This document shows positions 17,510 to 31,690 of a stretch of DNA of 64,000 bases, piece by piece (positions within the stretch are counted from its first letter, which is position 1; each line of letters starts with the position of its first letter). Both the position numbers and the translations under genes were made by a program. Source of the stretch: Rhea pennata (lineage: Eukaryota > Chordata > Aves > Rheiformes > Rheidae); the NCBI RefSeq assembly GCF_028389875.1, contig NC_084671.1, positions 4,919,501 through 4,983,500 of the forward strand. Reading direction: 5' to 3'. The notes under the pieces are model-generated. The model was not told where the DNA came from and made no database searches. It saw only the letters and a program-made list of their open reading frames with translations.

Positions 17510-20500
17510 GTGAGTGCGCTCGCAGCCCTTCCTAGCGTGCTTTTGCTCTGTAGGTCGCGGAGGCTCTTTGGCTCCGCGCTGGGTGGCGGCCGCGGTAACG
17601 GCCGCGGGGGGCCGTTGCCCCCGCGCGAGCGCGTCCGTTAGCGCCTGAGGCGAGGCGCGCTCCCCTGAGGGGAGGCATCGCCGGCGCGTCGCCGCCTGCC
17701 TTCTAGCTGCGGCGGGGAGAGGAGCGGCGAGCGGGGAAGGTGCTTCCCCGCGATAGGAGAAGTTGGAGGAGAGGAGGGGGGAAGTAAGAACCTGCTGCTG
17801 TCAGAGCGCCCGTTGCGCGCGCCCGGAGCGCGCTCGCCTCGGGGGAAGCGGGAATCGCTCCTCTGAGGAGATCCTCGGCTCCTCTCAGCGGCGTCTTCGG
17901 TCGGGCACGGGCGCTTTATTTCCGAGTAATTCCGTGGTGAGTGTTGCAGCAGCGCTTTAAAACTCGTTCATGCCGGGCGAGGTGATGTGATACAGATCTG
18001 TATGGCTCTTGTGGTAGCTGACCGGCGAGGGCGGTACTTGCGAAGCCCTTTTTTCATGGGCTTTTTTTCTGCTTGAGATACGAGTTAATAACATCGTAAC
18101 ACATTTCAATACTCAAAAAACTGTAAAAATATACAGAGTACTTAGTTTTTGTCTATTAAGAGATCTAAATGAACTTGTATGTTACTTGCTAGAGATAATT
18201 ATGTCACTGAAAAGCTTTGAACTGTATTTTAAAAGAATTCACTATTCTTAAAGTGTGTAACTCAGTTTTGGGTTTGTATCTGTATGTGTGTACATCAGTA
18301 TGAAAACCCTTTTTCTAAGGTACTTGCTAGTATGGCCTAGTATTAACAAGATACAAATTCTGATGCAAGCAGGTGAATGAATATAAAACTGATTAAGCTC
18401 ATGAAACATCTGTAACTTCTAGCAGCAGTGGGATGGCAAAGTGTGAAAACTTCGACCGTCTGTCTGAACGTGTGTCGTGTATGCATGCCTGTTTATGTTA
18501 ATAATTCAAAAATCACTTCATATAGGTAAGAACTCTTAGAAAGACGTTCTAGATTGTTGTGCTTTATGTTTACAGATTTCCTCCCCATTCCTCCACTAGT
18601 TTATTTTGTTTTAATCATATCTATGTGTAATCAATATATCAAATATTTCATGTATTTTGGGATTAAAAGACTGGTCATATAACTTGCATAATGTTGTATA
18701 AACTGTTTTATTAATCACCTATTATTTTTCATTCCCCAAGTCTTAGTGCTTTAAAATAAAGCTACAAAGCTTCATACAGTTGTAGTGGTACTAGTTTTTA
18801 AAATGGTATTCTACTCAACTCTCTATAGCCCTCTATATTTCCCAAGATCTATCTCTTTTAAGTAGTGACATCTTGGACTAGATTTGTACTTCTGAAAAAA
18901 AGAAAGGAAATGAAAATACTGAACTGTTGTAGCTGTAAGACTGCTTGAGCATGATAGAGAGTTATCCCCTTGTGAGGGAGGGAGAAGGAATGGTGGTGGT
19001 GGAGCTTTTTCTTTAAAGATTCAGATTAGGATTAGATATTGTGTTAAATAACTTTTTTAATGATACAAGTTTTAAGATACATTCACACCGCAATAGATGT
19101 GTACTTCTGTGGTCTAGATTATTGCTTTGGATGTTTGAAAATCCGAGTGATTTACCAAAGGCACAGCTTTCTTCATTCTATTTTTCTAATTTATGTGGGG
19201 GAAAATGAAAGGAAGAAAAGGGTTTGTGGAGCTAAATTGTTCTTGGGGAAAAAATGTTAGCTTGAGTGGATTTTTATCAGCTGTGTAATTAAAACTTCAG
19301 GAAGGCGTGTAGCTAACAAAAATTTGTACAATGCAAGAAGTTAAAAATACCACATTTTTCCAAGTTATTTTCTTTGTAACCTCCAAAAAGGGAATATGAA
19401 ATTAGCAAAGTGTAAAAGTTAAATTACATGTTTTTATGGAAAGCTGAAAGCAGGGCTCAAGGACTCAACAGGGAGGGCAAGCAAGGTTGAAACTCATGAA
19501 GGGACTGGTGGTTCTTCTGCCTTTTCTTGGTTTGGTTTCAGTTGCGTTGGATGGAGAGAGGAGGAAGAGACTTGGAATTAAAAAGAAACATAAAATCAAA
19601 ACATACAGCAGAAAGCTTTTAAATTTCTGCTTCATTTAAAATGCATGGGTGTGTTTTAGAGATCCCAAATCCCTCTGTATAGGGAGGATAGTGGCAGAAA
19701 GATACTGTTTAATTTTTTGAGTCATTTTTCTGCAGAAGCCCCAAAAGATCTCTCTTGATGTTTCTTTTGGTTATCAAATCTGGATAGCAAACATGGATGT
19801 TTTCAGCAAAGAGTAGTTAGGTATCATAAGCACATATGACTTAAACAGGAAGGGAAAAAGACAACACAAACTTTTTTTTTTTTTAGAGAAAAAGAAACTG
19901 CCTTGAGGATTATCTTAACTCTGCTATAAGGTAAGTGAGTTCTGTCCATGAATGGAAAGCTATTCAGAACTATCTGTTATGTGAATGATTACTAAGAGTA
20001 AAATAGAATCTGTATTCTTTATTTTCAAATGTTTTAATATCTGCAGGGGAAAGAGCCCGCTTATGTAACTGAGCAATATAGTCTAGTTTTGCTCAGTCAG
20101 AGCAATCTCATTTTGCAAGTGTATGAATGCCTGTGCAGGGCACTGGACAAACTTCCTCTATGCCTGGCTATACTATACTATAGTTTTGACTCTCAATGCC
20201 TCTAACTTAAGACAGATCTAGCACTTGTCTAGACAAAGCATCTAAGAGAATACAAGGTGAATGCTTGTGGCATTTGTTTCCTTTCCTCTGCAGGTATTAG
20301 CATAACTGAAAATGAAGAATATGGAGTCTCTTTTGCTCTTAGTCGTCATTCACAAAATGTAATTTAGTAGTTCTAAATAGCTTCCCATTCATGAATAGAA
20401 CTTGCTCATCTCATGGAAAAATCATGTAAAATCATGTGTAGGAGATAATGAAACTAGCAGCTTCAAGATGGAAGAAAATCCTGCACCTATATAATAAGGG

Positions 20501-23500
20501 TAAGATTTTGTTGTCTTTTCTGTACTTAATATTTAAAATTTAAAGCAATGCAAAAAGGCAGAGATGTAAACAAACTATCAATCACTTTAGGAGTGTATTT
20601 TACTTCTTTTATACCTTAAATAGCTTAAGTTGGCTCTTAAGGGATTTAAGTGTTGCTAAGATAACAATACTCTAAGTTGGATGAATTGTTGCTATATGAA
20701 AATTCTTAAATTTCCTGCCTTCACTGAAAGAATATCTATCTTTATTTTCTCCCCTCAAAATTGTGTTTCTGAAGTAATCACAGAGTGTACTAAATATGCA
20801 TGTAGATACTAAGATACTTGCTGCATTTTGCTAAAATAAATAAGCTACCCTAGATTGTATTGCTTCAAAAACCAAAGGCTTCTTTTTGTGTTCTATATTA
20901 GTCTCTTGCACACATACAAACACATGCACGTTGTACTTGAAGCTCCTTCAACTCAGGTATGGCATTTAGAAGTAGCTATTCCTTGGCCATATACCTATCA
21001 TTTTTTTGCTGTGCAACAGTTAGCTTTGAAGTATACCTAAGTAACCTAGTAATTATGAAAACTGTGGACTGTGGCTAATAAGGTGAAAACTGAATGAGTT
21101 GTCCACTTACATTTTGGTATTTTAGTGTTATTGTGAAGCAGCTGTAGCTATGAGACAGGAAGAAAAAAGCTTTTATTGATAAAAGCTAATGGGTTAAATG
21201 TGTCTGGTTTTTAGGCTAAGACTTGACCTCCTGTGTTATAAGGAATTTGTGTCTTAGCCAAATGTTTTAAAAATTGCAATAACCTGTTAGAAATATTTTT
21301 CAGGTCTTAAGACTGTTCTTCCAGGAAGAAATAATGACAAATAATAAGCCTGCCAGAAGAAGAAAGTTAAACACTGTGGTTACATTCAGTTTTACCCAAA
21401 TAGCTGGACTATTAGTCAGTATTACCATTACGTCTAAACAAGCAATTGCTTAATAGTGCAAAGCATTTCTAATCTACTCCGTATGTCTGAGAAATCTAAA
21501 CTCATGGTGACCTTGATGGGACTAATGGACAATTAGCTGCTTCTGGAAAGATCCTGATGCCTATCAGGACTGAAACTTTGATACTGTACCATATGCACAG
21601 TAGGATTTTTTTTTTTTAATATACAAACATAAGCACTTGTTAACTAGGAATGGTCTTTCCAAGCCTTGGAAGGACTTCAGTTCCTGTGATTTTTTTTTTT
21701 TTTTAACATCTATTTTTTCCTCTGTGTGTGTACTGAGTTTAGGGGATTTCTGTATTTGAGAAGGGAGATTCTTTTCTGGCTTCTTTTAATAACATGTTTA
21801 AAACTTGTTTTGTTTTCTCCAATGTTATTTCTTGAGGTTTGCTTAGATAGTGTACTTTAAGTGCCTTCCTAATTATATAATTTGCCCAAACATTTGCTCC
21901 CTATTATGTTTTTCATCTCTTCCTTTTAAGGAGAGATTCCATTCTACCTCTTGATTCTCCTGTGGAGTTTGTGGAGTAAACCATAGAACCTGGCCTTATA
22001 CTTTTAAATGCTTTTTTTTTAAACTTACCTTGACATGTCAAGGTCATGTTAGCAGCACAGATATTTTACTAAGGATGGCCTGTTTGATTGTCTCACTGTC
22101 ACTTAACCACTGGAGACTGCCTCATTCCTTGGCAATATAGAAACAGTGGTTACTGGAAAATGTGATTTTTGCTAAGTCTGAAAACATTAGTTCTCAATTC
22201 CAGCTTTTGGAGTGTACATCAGTTATATAAACTGTAGTTAGAATTAAAACAGGTTTAAAGATTTAAGACGTATCATTAACTGGTACAGTAAAACTATCTT
22301 TTTAGGAAGGTTTTTTTTCCCCTCACGTTTAAACTAAACGTAAATACTTAACGGAGCATTTCATGATTTTGTGCATCACATAACAATTTGAGTTCACTGA
22401 AGCAACTCATATTCTTAGATTTTTTTTTATATAAAGCATTTGCTGCAGTTTCTAAACTATTTTAAAATAATCAAAAGCTAAGACCATCTGAGCAACTGAC
22501 TAATATCAGATCTTCAGCTTGACATCCTGTTGTAAATCAGATACCTAGGTCTCTAGCTGAAAGATTGAAGGTAGAGACTGGATGAATGATATCTTTTTCA
22601 TCTGACAAAAGTGGGAGGAAGATGAGAAGGAAGCCAAGTTATTTTTACTGTAAATATGTCAGGTTATTTAGTTGTTAATTTCAGATTTATTCAAAAAGCA
22701 GGAGGAGGAAACACTGGTGTCTGCCAAACCAAAGTAATCAGTGGGAGTCAGAAGATGTCTAATGATTCCTACAAGTATTAAAGAGAAACTATGCTCTTAC
22801 TAAACTGGATGTTGACTTTTAAAACACTATTCTATTTTATTTTTAAAAGCTTGTGTACTTACATATGGTGAATAAAAACTTCCTTATTAAAGTAGCTTTG
22901 TTTGTTCACAATAATTCCCAGACAGCAGGTGTTTAAAAAGAAGTGCAAAACAAAACTGACTCCATGTTTCTAAAATAAAGCTTCTGGTAATGCTTAGCCA
23001 GAGTGACATTTGAGTTGGAAATCACTGAATAGGCTTTTGGGCACACAAAAATCTAAACTTCTACATGGCTGTGGCCTGACCAGAAAAATGCCATCTGAAA
23101 ATGCCATCGCACACAAGTGAACTGAGGTGTACTCAATATGGTTTACTTGCTAGAGTAAACAGGAGAAGTTCTACTGTCCTCTACCTTCCTAATGCTGCAG
23201 TGAGCTATTAAGCAAAGTGGTTTCATTATTGAATGAAAGAAGTCTGTTTATAAGCCAGAGACAAATTCATGCTGGTGCACCATTTATGACTGGTGTGTGA
23301 CTTCTTTCCCTCTGCCCCTTATCTGACAAACTCAGATGTACAAAGCACCCAAATACCTATAGAAAATTAAGAAAGGTATGAAGGAATGTTCTTAGTTGAA
23401 CAATACCTGACAGAGCTAAACAAACTGAAAGAGTGTTTTTGGTGGTTTGTAGCTGTAGGTGTTCCCCCTTTTTCTTCTAGAGACAGGTTAAGGCATGTGC

Positions 23501-24894
23501 CATGCCTTTCTGAATGCAACTTCTGAAGTAGTCACTTCGTACTGTAGCCACACTTATACTCAGTTTCCTGTAGGGAAGAGCTTTGAGTTGATTAGTCCTC
23601 CTCAGCATCTAAGTCATAGAAAATATGGTAGCACAAATGTGTGGATTTTAGACCTTTTGGAGTCTCCACTTGCACAGAAGCTACTACTTAGCGTTATCTA
23701 TAGCTAGCAGTTTCCATCTGCTATTCCTGCAGTGTATATGTTGAAATAATAAAGAAAACAGTATACTAGATTTATGAGGAGATGCTAAGAGAGAGAAGCA
23801 AGCAGAAATGTCTTACGGGATAGACAGAGAACTTTCATCAACGAAAATGAGAAAATTAATGTAAGTAGATTTATTTTGGGGGGATGACGTGTATGAAGGA
23901 AAAAAATGCCATCAGTAAAACTTTTATGTGCAAGTGTGAATGAGGAAAACCTGCTTATGGTATGAAAAAATAGAATGCTTGTTAGTTTACCATAACTGAT
24001 GCCAGGTCTTCATATATGAAGTGACAGCAAAATACCTATTAGCTTCGATAGCTTTCACTTATTTACAAAATAAAAAATAAAATAATAAATTCTTTAAGTT
24101 CTGGAAGCATATTTCTCCCTGAGAACACTGTCATATCTTGTATTATTTGGAAGGAGAAACAAGCAACATAGCTCCCTGTAACAATTCCTACATGCAGATT
24201 TGGATCTAAGTCCATAATTATTTACGATAGATACAATAGTATTTTTACTTGCAGTGAGAGCCCTAAAGAGGTGGGGGTATTACCACTACTTCTCATTTAG
24301 GGACTGGCAGAGACTAACTGAACTGATGCTTAACATCCCTTCCTATGTGTTTCTCATTGCTTTGCAATAAATTGGAATAATCTTTATCTATGTAACTATC
24401 CAATCTTTGAGTTTTTACATAATTCCTTAAGAACTGTAGGGTTTAAGAAGGATCCTCAGAAGTGTAACAGAAACACTAAAAGAAGAACAAAGTAGGTTTT
24501 TACTTTCAGGGATTATATTGGGCTCTAGGATTGTTCTGGAAGCTAAAAGAAGTAACACTAATGGATAGCTTAGTTCTAGAATGGGAAAGCTTGTTGGGTT
24601 TTTTTTCCACATCTTTTTTGGGCAGGTTATTTAATCTGCTTAACTTGCATTTCTTCTGCATAAAATGAAAATAATTATAGTGATTGAGAGGCATCTGGTT
24701 CACTGAAAGATAAAGGTCAATTTGAATGTGATAATACTTCTAACAGCTTTGGTATGTTGCATATAATTGTGTAAGCAACTAGGTGGCAAATATTATTCAG
24801 GCATGGTGATTTTTGCTAGAGCAGCTTGGTACAGATAACCACATCGCATTAGCTACTTTAAGGATAAATGGTACTATAGATTTACAGGGAGGGT

Positions 24895-24907
24895 GGGGGG
24901 GGGGGGG
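24895..24907. repeat. Poly(G) tract, 13 nt
   Basis: GGGAGGGT precedes the run, so the stretch is G-quadruplex-prone. Confidence 0.95.
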
Positions 24908-25368
24908 CTTGGAAATTTTTCTGTGCAATGGTTGAATAACACTTTGTCTGAAAGACAGCAGTTGTAAATCCTTGATGCTGTTTGTGAATTGTGGAGATGT
25001 TTAGTACAGCCCTGATCAAAGCTGTGTGGTGTACATACCTACTCATGATTCATGTTACTTACATTCAAGAGACTACAGGAGATCATTAGAATACCATATT
25101 CCTTTAGAAAATGTGTTTAGGAGATAACATACTCACTTGCAGAAAAAATTCAAGGTTGGGTGGAATTTCAGTCAAAGCTGTGAAAATACTTGATTCCTTT
25201 TTGAAACAAGTTGTTGTTCCATCATTGAAGTCTTACAAATCTGTGGATACAACAGAAGGCGGTGTACTAACATAAAATTTCAATTTTCCATGCTTAAATG
25301 GAGTAGATCTGAAGTTAGTTCATTCAAAAACATATTTTTTAACCAGCCATTAAGGAACTACTTCAGAT

Positions 25369-25396
25369 TGTTTGAGGCAACATGTTTGAGGCAACA
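25369..25396. repeat. Perfect 14-bp tandem duplication
   Basis: There are two identical copies of TGTTTGAGGCAACA. Confidence 0.95.
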
Positions 25397-26382
25397 TGCT
25401 TTTGCTATATAGGCCTAATTCACCTTAAACAGATTATGGAGACTGCTGAAGATCGTTGCACCCTTAAATTTCACTAATCTTATATTCTCCTATTTCTCCT
25501 GGTTGACTACAATAATATATTTTTGACTGTCTTTAGCTTATACAAAACATAGTTAACTAAGACATGCTATACTTTTTCCTTAGAGTCAAAGTGTAATGTT
25601 CACTGACCAAATTGCATGAATAATCCATCACTGTGAAACATTAATTTAGAAGACAAGCTATGGTAATTGATGTCTTCATACAAGCTATGGAAGTGCCCAA
25701 GGAAAATCACTTATTTTTCTTGTAGATACATTTTTAATTTATGTTAGAATGTTTCATGCCATGAGTAGTGTTGGACTGTAGCCTCTGAAACATATTTATC
25801 AGAGGACTGTTTCTGTCTGAGTAAAGATTTTGACAGGGGAATTCTGTTTTAATAAATACCTGTTATTCTGAAAAACTGAAGTGTAAGATTTATCTTGGGT
25901 TAATCTTGTGTATGTGTATTGAATGAATCACTGTTTTTGAAGTTTCTAGTAATAGGGTGTGTCATATTGCTATTAGATAGTAGTTGCTTTATATATGATG
26001 TCTTTCAAAAATCATGGCATTATTTTATCTGACAATGCAAATGAGTACTACAAACTAATACATAGTCTGTAAGTTGGTATTTAGACCTTCTTGTGTTCTA
26101 ATATGTTAGAAGTGATTAACTGATAAGTGGATAGCACATTTCTGTTTCAAACTAAGCATATCAAAGGCTGTATACGTTTTGTTAAGACTTGGACTTGAGA
26201 AGATAACTTGCCACAAAATTCGTAAAGCCCTTTAAAATGTTAAATTATACTGTAGCTATCCTGTCTGTATGACAGGAAAAGTACTAATCTCATTTCCTTT
26301 GTAGGATTTTTTTTCCCCCTCTTCATTCATAACTGAAATACTAGGGGTTACTTGTCTACACCTAATACATAGTAATTTAGTC

Positions 26383-26399
26383 TTTTTTTTTTTTTTTTT
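26383..26399. repeat. Poly(T) tract, 17 nt
   Basis: This is an uninterrupted T run. Confidence 0.95.
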
Positions 26400-28336
26400 G
26401 TCTTCAAAACAAGAAGGATGCAGCTAGGTCAATGTTCGAAGGGAAGCCTATAGCTTGGTGGTATTTCAGTAGCACTTTAGGAGTGGAACAATAACCCAAA
26501 ATTTATCTCAGATTGCTGAGAAAATCACCAAGCTGTAACTGTTTTGTGGTATTAGAGATCAGCGTAACTTCAGGGGGTTTTCTTTTTATTGTTCATGTTT
26601 CATACCTGAAAATAAAACATCCAGTCTGTAGCTAAATTTCTCCTGTATTAGCAACCCAATATGTTAGTCTTTGCTTTCACTCTTTCAGCTTTGTATGTTG
26701 TGTTGCTGTTGCAGAAAGGTTATGTACTCCATCTTGAATATACTTCACTTGTTTTTATTACGAGAACAGAATTTTATGAACTTACAAACGGTTTTTAAGC
26801 TTGCGTACAGGCTCTGTGTATGCAAAATATGGTAGAATTCAAGTCTTTCTGACTTGACTGACTTGATCTGATTTTAATGGGTCTTGGACTTGAAATACAC
26901 AGTACTGCAATGCTTTCTATTCCATAAAGGAAACTTTCTAAACATTTATGTATTGAATGACTGAGATGTATGGTTGCCCATTGGGATAGAGTCTTAGTGT
27001 TAGTATTTCTACATGTATTCTTTACATTTCAGTGGTTTGAAAATGCTGAGGCCTACTTCCTGTGGCAGTTATCAGCACTTGAATTCTCCAGTAATGGGCA
27101 CTTCTGAAACAGATCTTATGGTAGGCAAGCAAAATTATGTAAATATAAATTTGATCTAGTCTAGTTCAAACAATTTGGGTACACTTTAGGTTGTGTTACA
27201 AGTGTGCTTGTTTGTTGTTTGTGTGGCTTTATTTATGTTTTAGCAGTACTTTTGTCCTTTTCTGTTTCTCTAAGAAAGCTGTGAAAGTAAAACCGTAATA
27301 TTCAAATAGAGGTAAACATTCAAGAATGTCAGAAAACAGATAGCAAGCAAAACGTGTGAAATGACATCTTAAAATGACTGCTATGGGAATTTATTTACCT
27401 TGCTTAGGGACTCTTCATCCATCATCTTGATGGATAAGCTGTTCACGTTTTTTCGGTCTCTTATGCCTACTGCCAAATAAATAATGCTGATCCTACAGGG
27501 ACTTAAAAATGTGACTTTATCTGAAGAGCAAGCTTGAGTATAGCATTAAATGTTTCAGCCTGCTGTTCTATGCATGCACGGCTTACCCTTTGACTGATTT
27601 GACTGATGGTCTAAAATTAATCAGATTGACAAATACAATTTTGTTATTTTCTTCCATCTAATTTAGCTTCTTATTTAAGTTGCTGTTCTTGTTTGTTCCC
27701 ACCTCCCCTTTGCTAGTAGTTATGTGATAATCTTTTAAGTCTAGTAGCATGTACTCCTCTTTCAGTATTTTTTTAATCTGCTGGAGCTTTTCCTGTATAC
27801 CACATTTTTCATGATAACATATTAAGGATGAGACTTTCAAAATATAGAAGGGACTTAGTGGTTAAAGCTTTTTGCTTTTCAGTGATTCTTATGTGTGCTA
27901 GAAAATTCCATTTGAGGTTTTTTGTAAGCTCAGAGTTCTGCAGACCTGAATAGTACCAAGGCTGGAAGTTCTTCCAGCCAGTTAACTACAGACAAATTGG
28001 AGAGGTGATGGGGAGGGGAAAAAAGAGGATCAGATGTGTGAGAAGACTAAAAGGGTGATGTATGAAGACATTAATGTCATCCTTTTGAGAGAGGTTACAG
28101 TTTTCCCAATGTTCTGAATTTTTCTTATGATGACAGTTGACTGTAAAGAAGGGAAGTACTGTTTTGGCTTCCTCTTGTTCATATGCATAAATAATGCTTT
28201 TTTAATTCAACTCTAAATGACATGGTTCCCAGCCACATGTGATGTTCACTTGTCTGGACATGAGTTCTATATAGATAAGTTGATGACATGATAAAATATG
28301 CAAAATACCTTTTAATTTGAATATGTAGGTGGAGAA

Positions 28337-28386
28337 TGTGTGTGTATGTGTATATATACATATATTTATGTGTGTGTATGTATGTT
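28337..28386. repeat. TG/TA microsatellite
   Basis: The stretch is alternating GTGTGTATGTG and TATATACATATA units. Confidence 0.9.
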
Positions 28387-29577
28387 GAAAAAAATTAAAA
28401 ACCTCTTTCAGCATATGGGGCATGGGGGTATGTATGCTGTATAAGGGGAATTTGAAATTCACTCATCTAGCTAATCCACTTTGCCAATGTATGCTCAACC
28501 ATATCTTAACTTGTGACATGTTTGTCTAATGTTCTTAAATCTAATGGTGTAGACTTCCCCTAATCTGTTCTAGAGTTTCGTTGTCTTTGTTAGTAGAATA
28601 CCATCACAAATATCTAGCTTGATGCTTTTACTGCTATTTGACATAGTTCTGGTCCCATCCACTGTAAATATGGAATCAGAATACTGTTTCAAGTCCTTTT
28701 TTTTTAGCTTTTCCCTCCTGCATGGATATAAAGGACAGCAAACAGACTAAAACAGCCCCTAACTAGCAAAACTGAGCTTTTAAAATCCCTGTCACTTTAA
28801 TACTTGGTTGCTTCAAGTGGCATCATTGTTAATCGAATAACAGAAATAAGCACCTGCATTAAAGAATTTATAGTTGGACTGGATTGTCTGTCATGCTTAG
28901 GAGAATCGTATTGATGGAAAAAATGTTCCTGTTTTTTTGGAAGGCACTACTTGCCTTTCACAATAAGCTTTTGCTAGTCTTACATTTTACAGTAACCAGC
29001 TAGACCCTGTTTTGACAATTCTCAGTAATATCAAACTAGTTATCTGGGATATCCACAGTTTGATCTGGATGTTAAAGGAAAATAAATTCCTATTTCCTTG
29101 TTAAAGTAAGCTCAACAATTGTTAGAGGGACTGGTGGGTGCATGTGTTCACTAGCAGGTGAACATGGGTGTAGTCCCTTTTCAGAAACACTTCAACCAAA
29201 GACAATGGTGAGACCTAGGAATACGTGAACAACCTGGAGACTTCTAGATAGTTAATGTTTTAGCTTTGTCACATCATGGTCTGACTCTCTACCTGCGGGT
29301 TAGACTAGTAGCACCTTTAAAAGTAGTACATGGAAATGTTTAATAAGGTCACAAAACTGAATGGGAATGTAAGCAGTGCTGGAGGTTAGGAATCAGTGTG
29401 ACCATTCAGGCTTGTAATTGCAGCTGTGATAAAGTGTGTTTTCAAGTCTTGCTGTACTGAGTTTTTTTAATCCATTTTTTTCTTGTTAGGTTTTTTGTTG
29501 CCCCTCCTAATATATAGTGACAATTCCTGCAACCTAGTGAATCTTGGGAAAATAAATGTTAGGCTATTAATTTCTGA

Positions 29578-29617
29578 ATATATATATATAGAGAGAGGGA
29601 GAGAAGGAGAGAGACAT
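29578..29617. repeat. (TA)n-(GA)n microsatellite
   Basis: ATATATATATA is followed by GAGAGAGGGAGAGAAGGAGAG. Confidence 0.9.
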
Positions 29618-31646
29618 ACATTTAAATTTTACCTAGGCAAAGCCAGTGGATGTTTGTCTGTCATCATTTGTATTGCATTTAGTAACTACAGTAAATGCAC
29701 ACAAATTTTATGACTTTTTCTGTGCAGTGAAGTTTGTATTGTTTGAAGTCTAGCTTTTTTAATTAGCATGAGGGAAAAACATTTATTGACCTTTTATTCT
29801 TTTGTTATTAATGAGTTAGGTTGCTGAGGACTCTGGGAGCTAGCAAAGACATGTCCCATTTACAACTTGATATTTGCTGTGGTCGGCTTTTTTCTCTATT
29901 TTTATAAAGACAAGCACCAAGCTTATGTCTCAGCTGATTACTGTTTGCTCTTTAAGCCATGCAGAAATCCATGCTACTGAATGTCAAACAGGATTAGGCA
30001 CTTGATATGGATAAGTTGCTTCCACCTGTACACAGGCAGTTTACTGCTTAAAACAACAAATCCTTGAGCAGTATTCTTTACTTGGAGTGCTTTTGTATCC
30101 CAAGCTGAATGATTTTTGAATAGAGTAGAAATAAATTAAGAACTTTAAATTAAGCAGATAATTTCATACCATCCGTAAGTAATGTTTCTCCATTTAAGTC
30201 TACCATGTCTGTTTTTGTCTCTGAAAGCTAAATGTAACTTTAAACAGAGTATGCAGTGTAGCAGGCTGATCAAGCTTCTCTGATGATGAGATGTAGAGGT
30301 GGCTGAAGTATGCAGTCTGGTGTTAATTCCCACCAAGTGTATAGTTGATCTCTGTGTGCCTCTCTGAGGGCTAACAGACTTTGTGTGACTGGTGTTGACA
30401 TATTGCTGGGGTGTAATTGGAACCAGTAAAATAACTGGTCTGAAGTGAGTAACTTTTCCTTTTTTCTAAAGGAAATGCTTCCAGCAGCATTTAGCACAGC
30501 ACATAGCTGCACCACCTCCATCTATACAATGCAGTGCATTCTGGTTGATTGTTGGCTAGTGAGTTTGCTGTAGAGGTATAATGATTTGAAATACTTCTTC
30601 TGATGTGGCTATGTTACAGGAACTGATCAGCACAGGTTGGGTCAAAATTCGTGTTTTGCAGAGGTGCTTGCTCTTGCTTTGAGGCCCAGGTGTCCACTTA
30701 ACCTCTTCATTTAGAATTAAAACTCAGATAACCCATGGAGAGCTTGCATGCAGGCACAAGGCTTCAAGTTAGCCTATATATTTTTCAAAGCCAAGTTCAT
30801 TCAGATTATTAGCTTAATATTTTCAACAAGGGTATGTATTACCTGCCAATGTAAAACATTGCATGAAGAAGAATCATAGCATATAATACAAAAATGGGAT
30901 TAGTTTGATAGCCTCCTTAACAAAGGAAATTCATGTCAACTTACTGCAGGATGCCCTAGAGGAAATACTGAAGAAGGGTTGGAAAGCAAGTATTGTATTT
31001 TGGAAGCGTGTGTGTGTGGTGGGGTTGATGAGGCTTCAGCATTTGTTTTTCATTATGTGTGTTAGGTATGGGCTGATTACTTTCTGTAAGGTACTGGAGT
31101 TCTCAAATTATGAAAATCTATTCTTTTTAAAAACTTTTAAATTCTCAGAGTAAAACACAGACTGAATGCATTCATACAACCATAGGGAGATTGCATAGAT
31201 GTGAGCCAGTGAAGAACAGAAGTGGATTGATTGTTCTTGGGTGCTTCATGTTTGCTTGCTTATCTGCAGTGCTTTAGTATTTCCACTTGGAGATAATGTG
31301 ATACAGCTTCTCTGTGTGGGAGAATGAGAGAATAAAACAAATTCAGTTCCATAAATGTGTTGTTTAAATGGCTTATCACAGAATGCTTGGAAAAGCATCA
31401 CTTCTAATAAGCACAAACCAATGGAGCTTGTACAGTGATCCACAGAAGTGCATTTCAAGGCCAAATTCTACCTTCTGGGCACAGCTTGAATACTGGACTC
31501 TACACTGAACTGCTGTGTCCACAGACTGCCAAGAGGCATTTTTGAGCAGCCATAGGTCTCAAAGTCCAGGATAAACATAACCATCAGAAGAAAGATGTGA
31601 AAATCTGACGATGTTTTGTTCTGTATGTTTTTTTCCCAAATGAGCC

Positions 31647-31690
31647 TTTTTTTTTTTTTTTTGCCTTTTTTTGCCTTTTTTTTTTTTTTG
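31647..31690. repeat. T-rich tract with GCC interruptions
   Basis: T runs are separated by two GCC interruptions in TTTTGCCTTTTT units. Confidence 0.9.

Larger units (their letters stand above)
16330..17960. promoter_or_regulatory. CpG island with shared bidirectional promoter of PDCD10 and SERPINI1
   Basis: GC content and CpG density rise abruptly at about 16330 and fall at about 17960, in contrast with AT-rich flanks. PDCD10 must start here going left and SERPINI1 going right. A compact set of promoter motifs lies at 17138-17391: an ETS/GABP site, a ZNF143-type pair, CCAAT and GC boxes, with no TATA box in a convincing place. A head-to-head PDCD10/SERPINI1 promoter is established in mammals. 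Exact start sites cannot be read from sequence. Long GC-rich reading frames across the island are composition artefacts. Confidence 0.9.

Noticed and set aside
16331-17960. Long open frames in the CpG island, including a 256-codon plus-strand frame at 16871-17641 and several overlapping frames on both strands
   Set aside because: They are Pro/Arg/Ala/Gly-rich low-complexity translations caused by GC-rich, stop-poor DNA. They overlap each other on both strands and match no family.
27035-27121. Possible extra 5'UTR exon of SERPINI1 (acceptor TTTCAG, donor ATG|GTAGGC)
   Set aside because: The splice sites are ordinary and such pairs are frequent in a 25.8-kb intron, with nothing else to support it.
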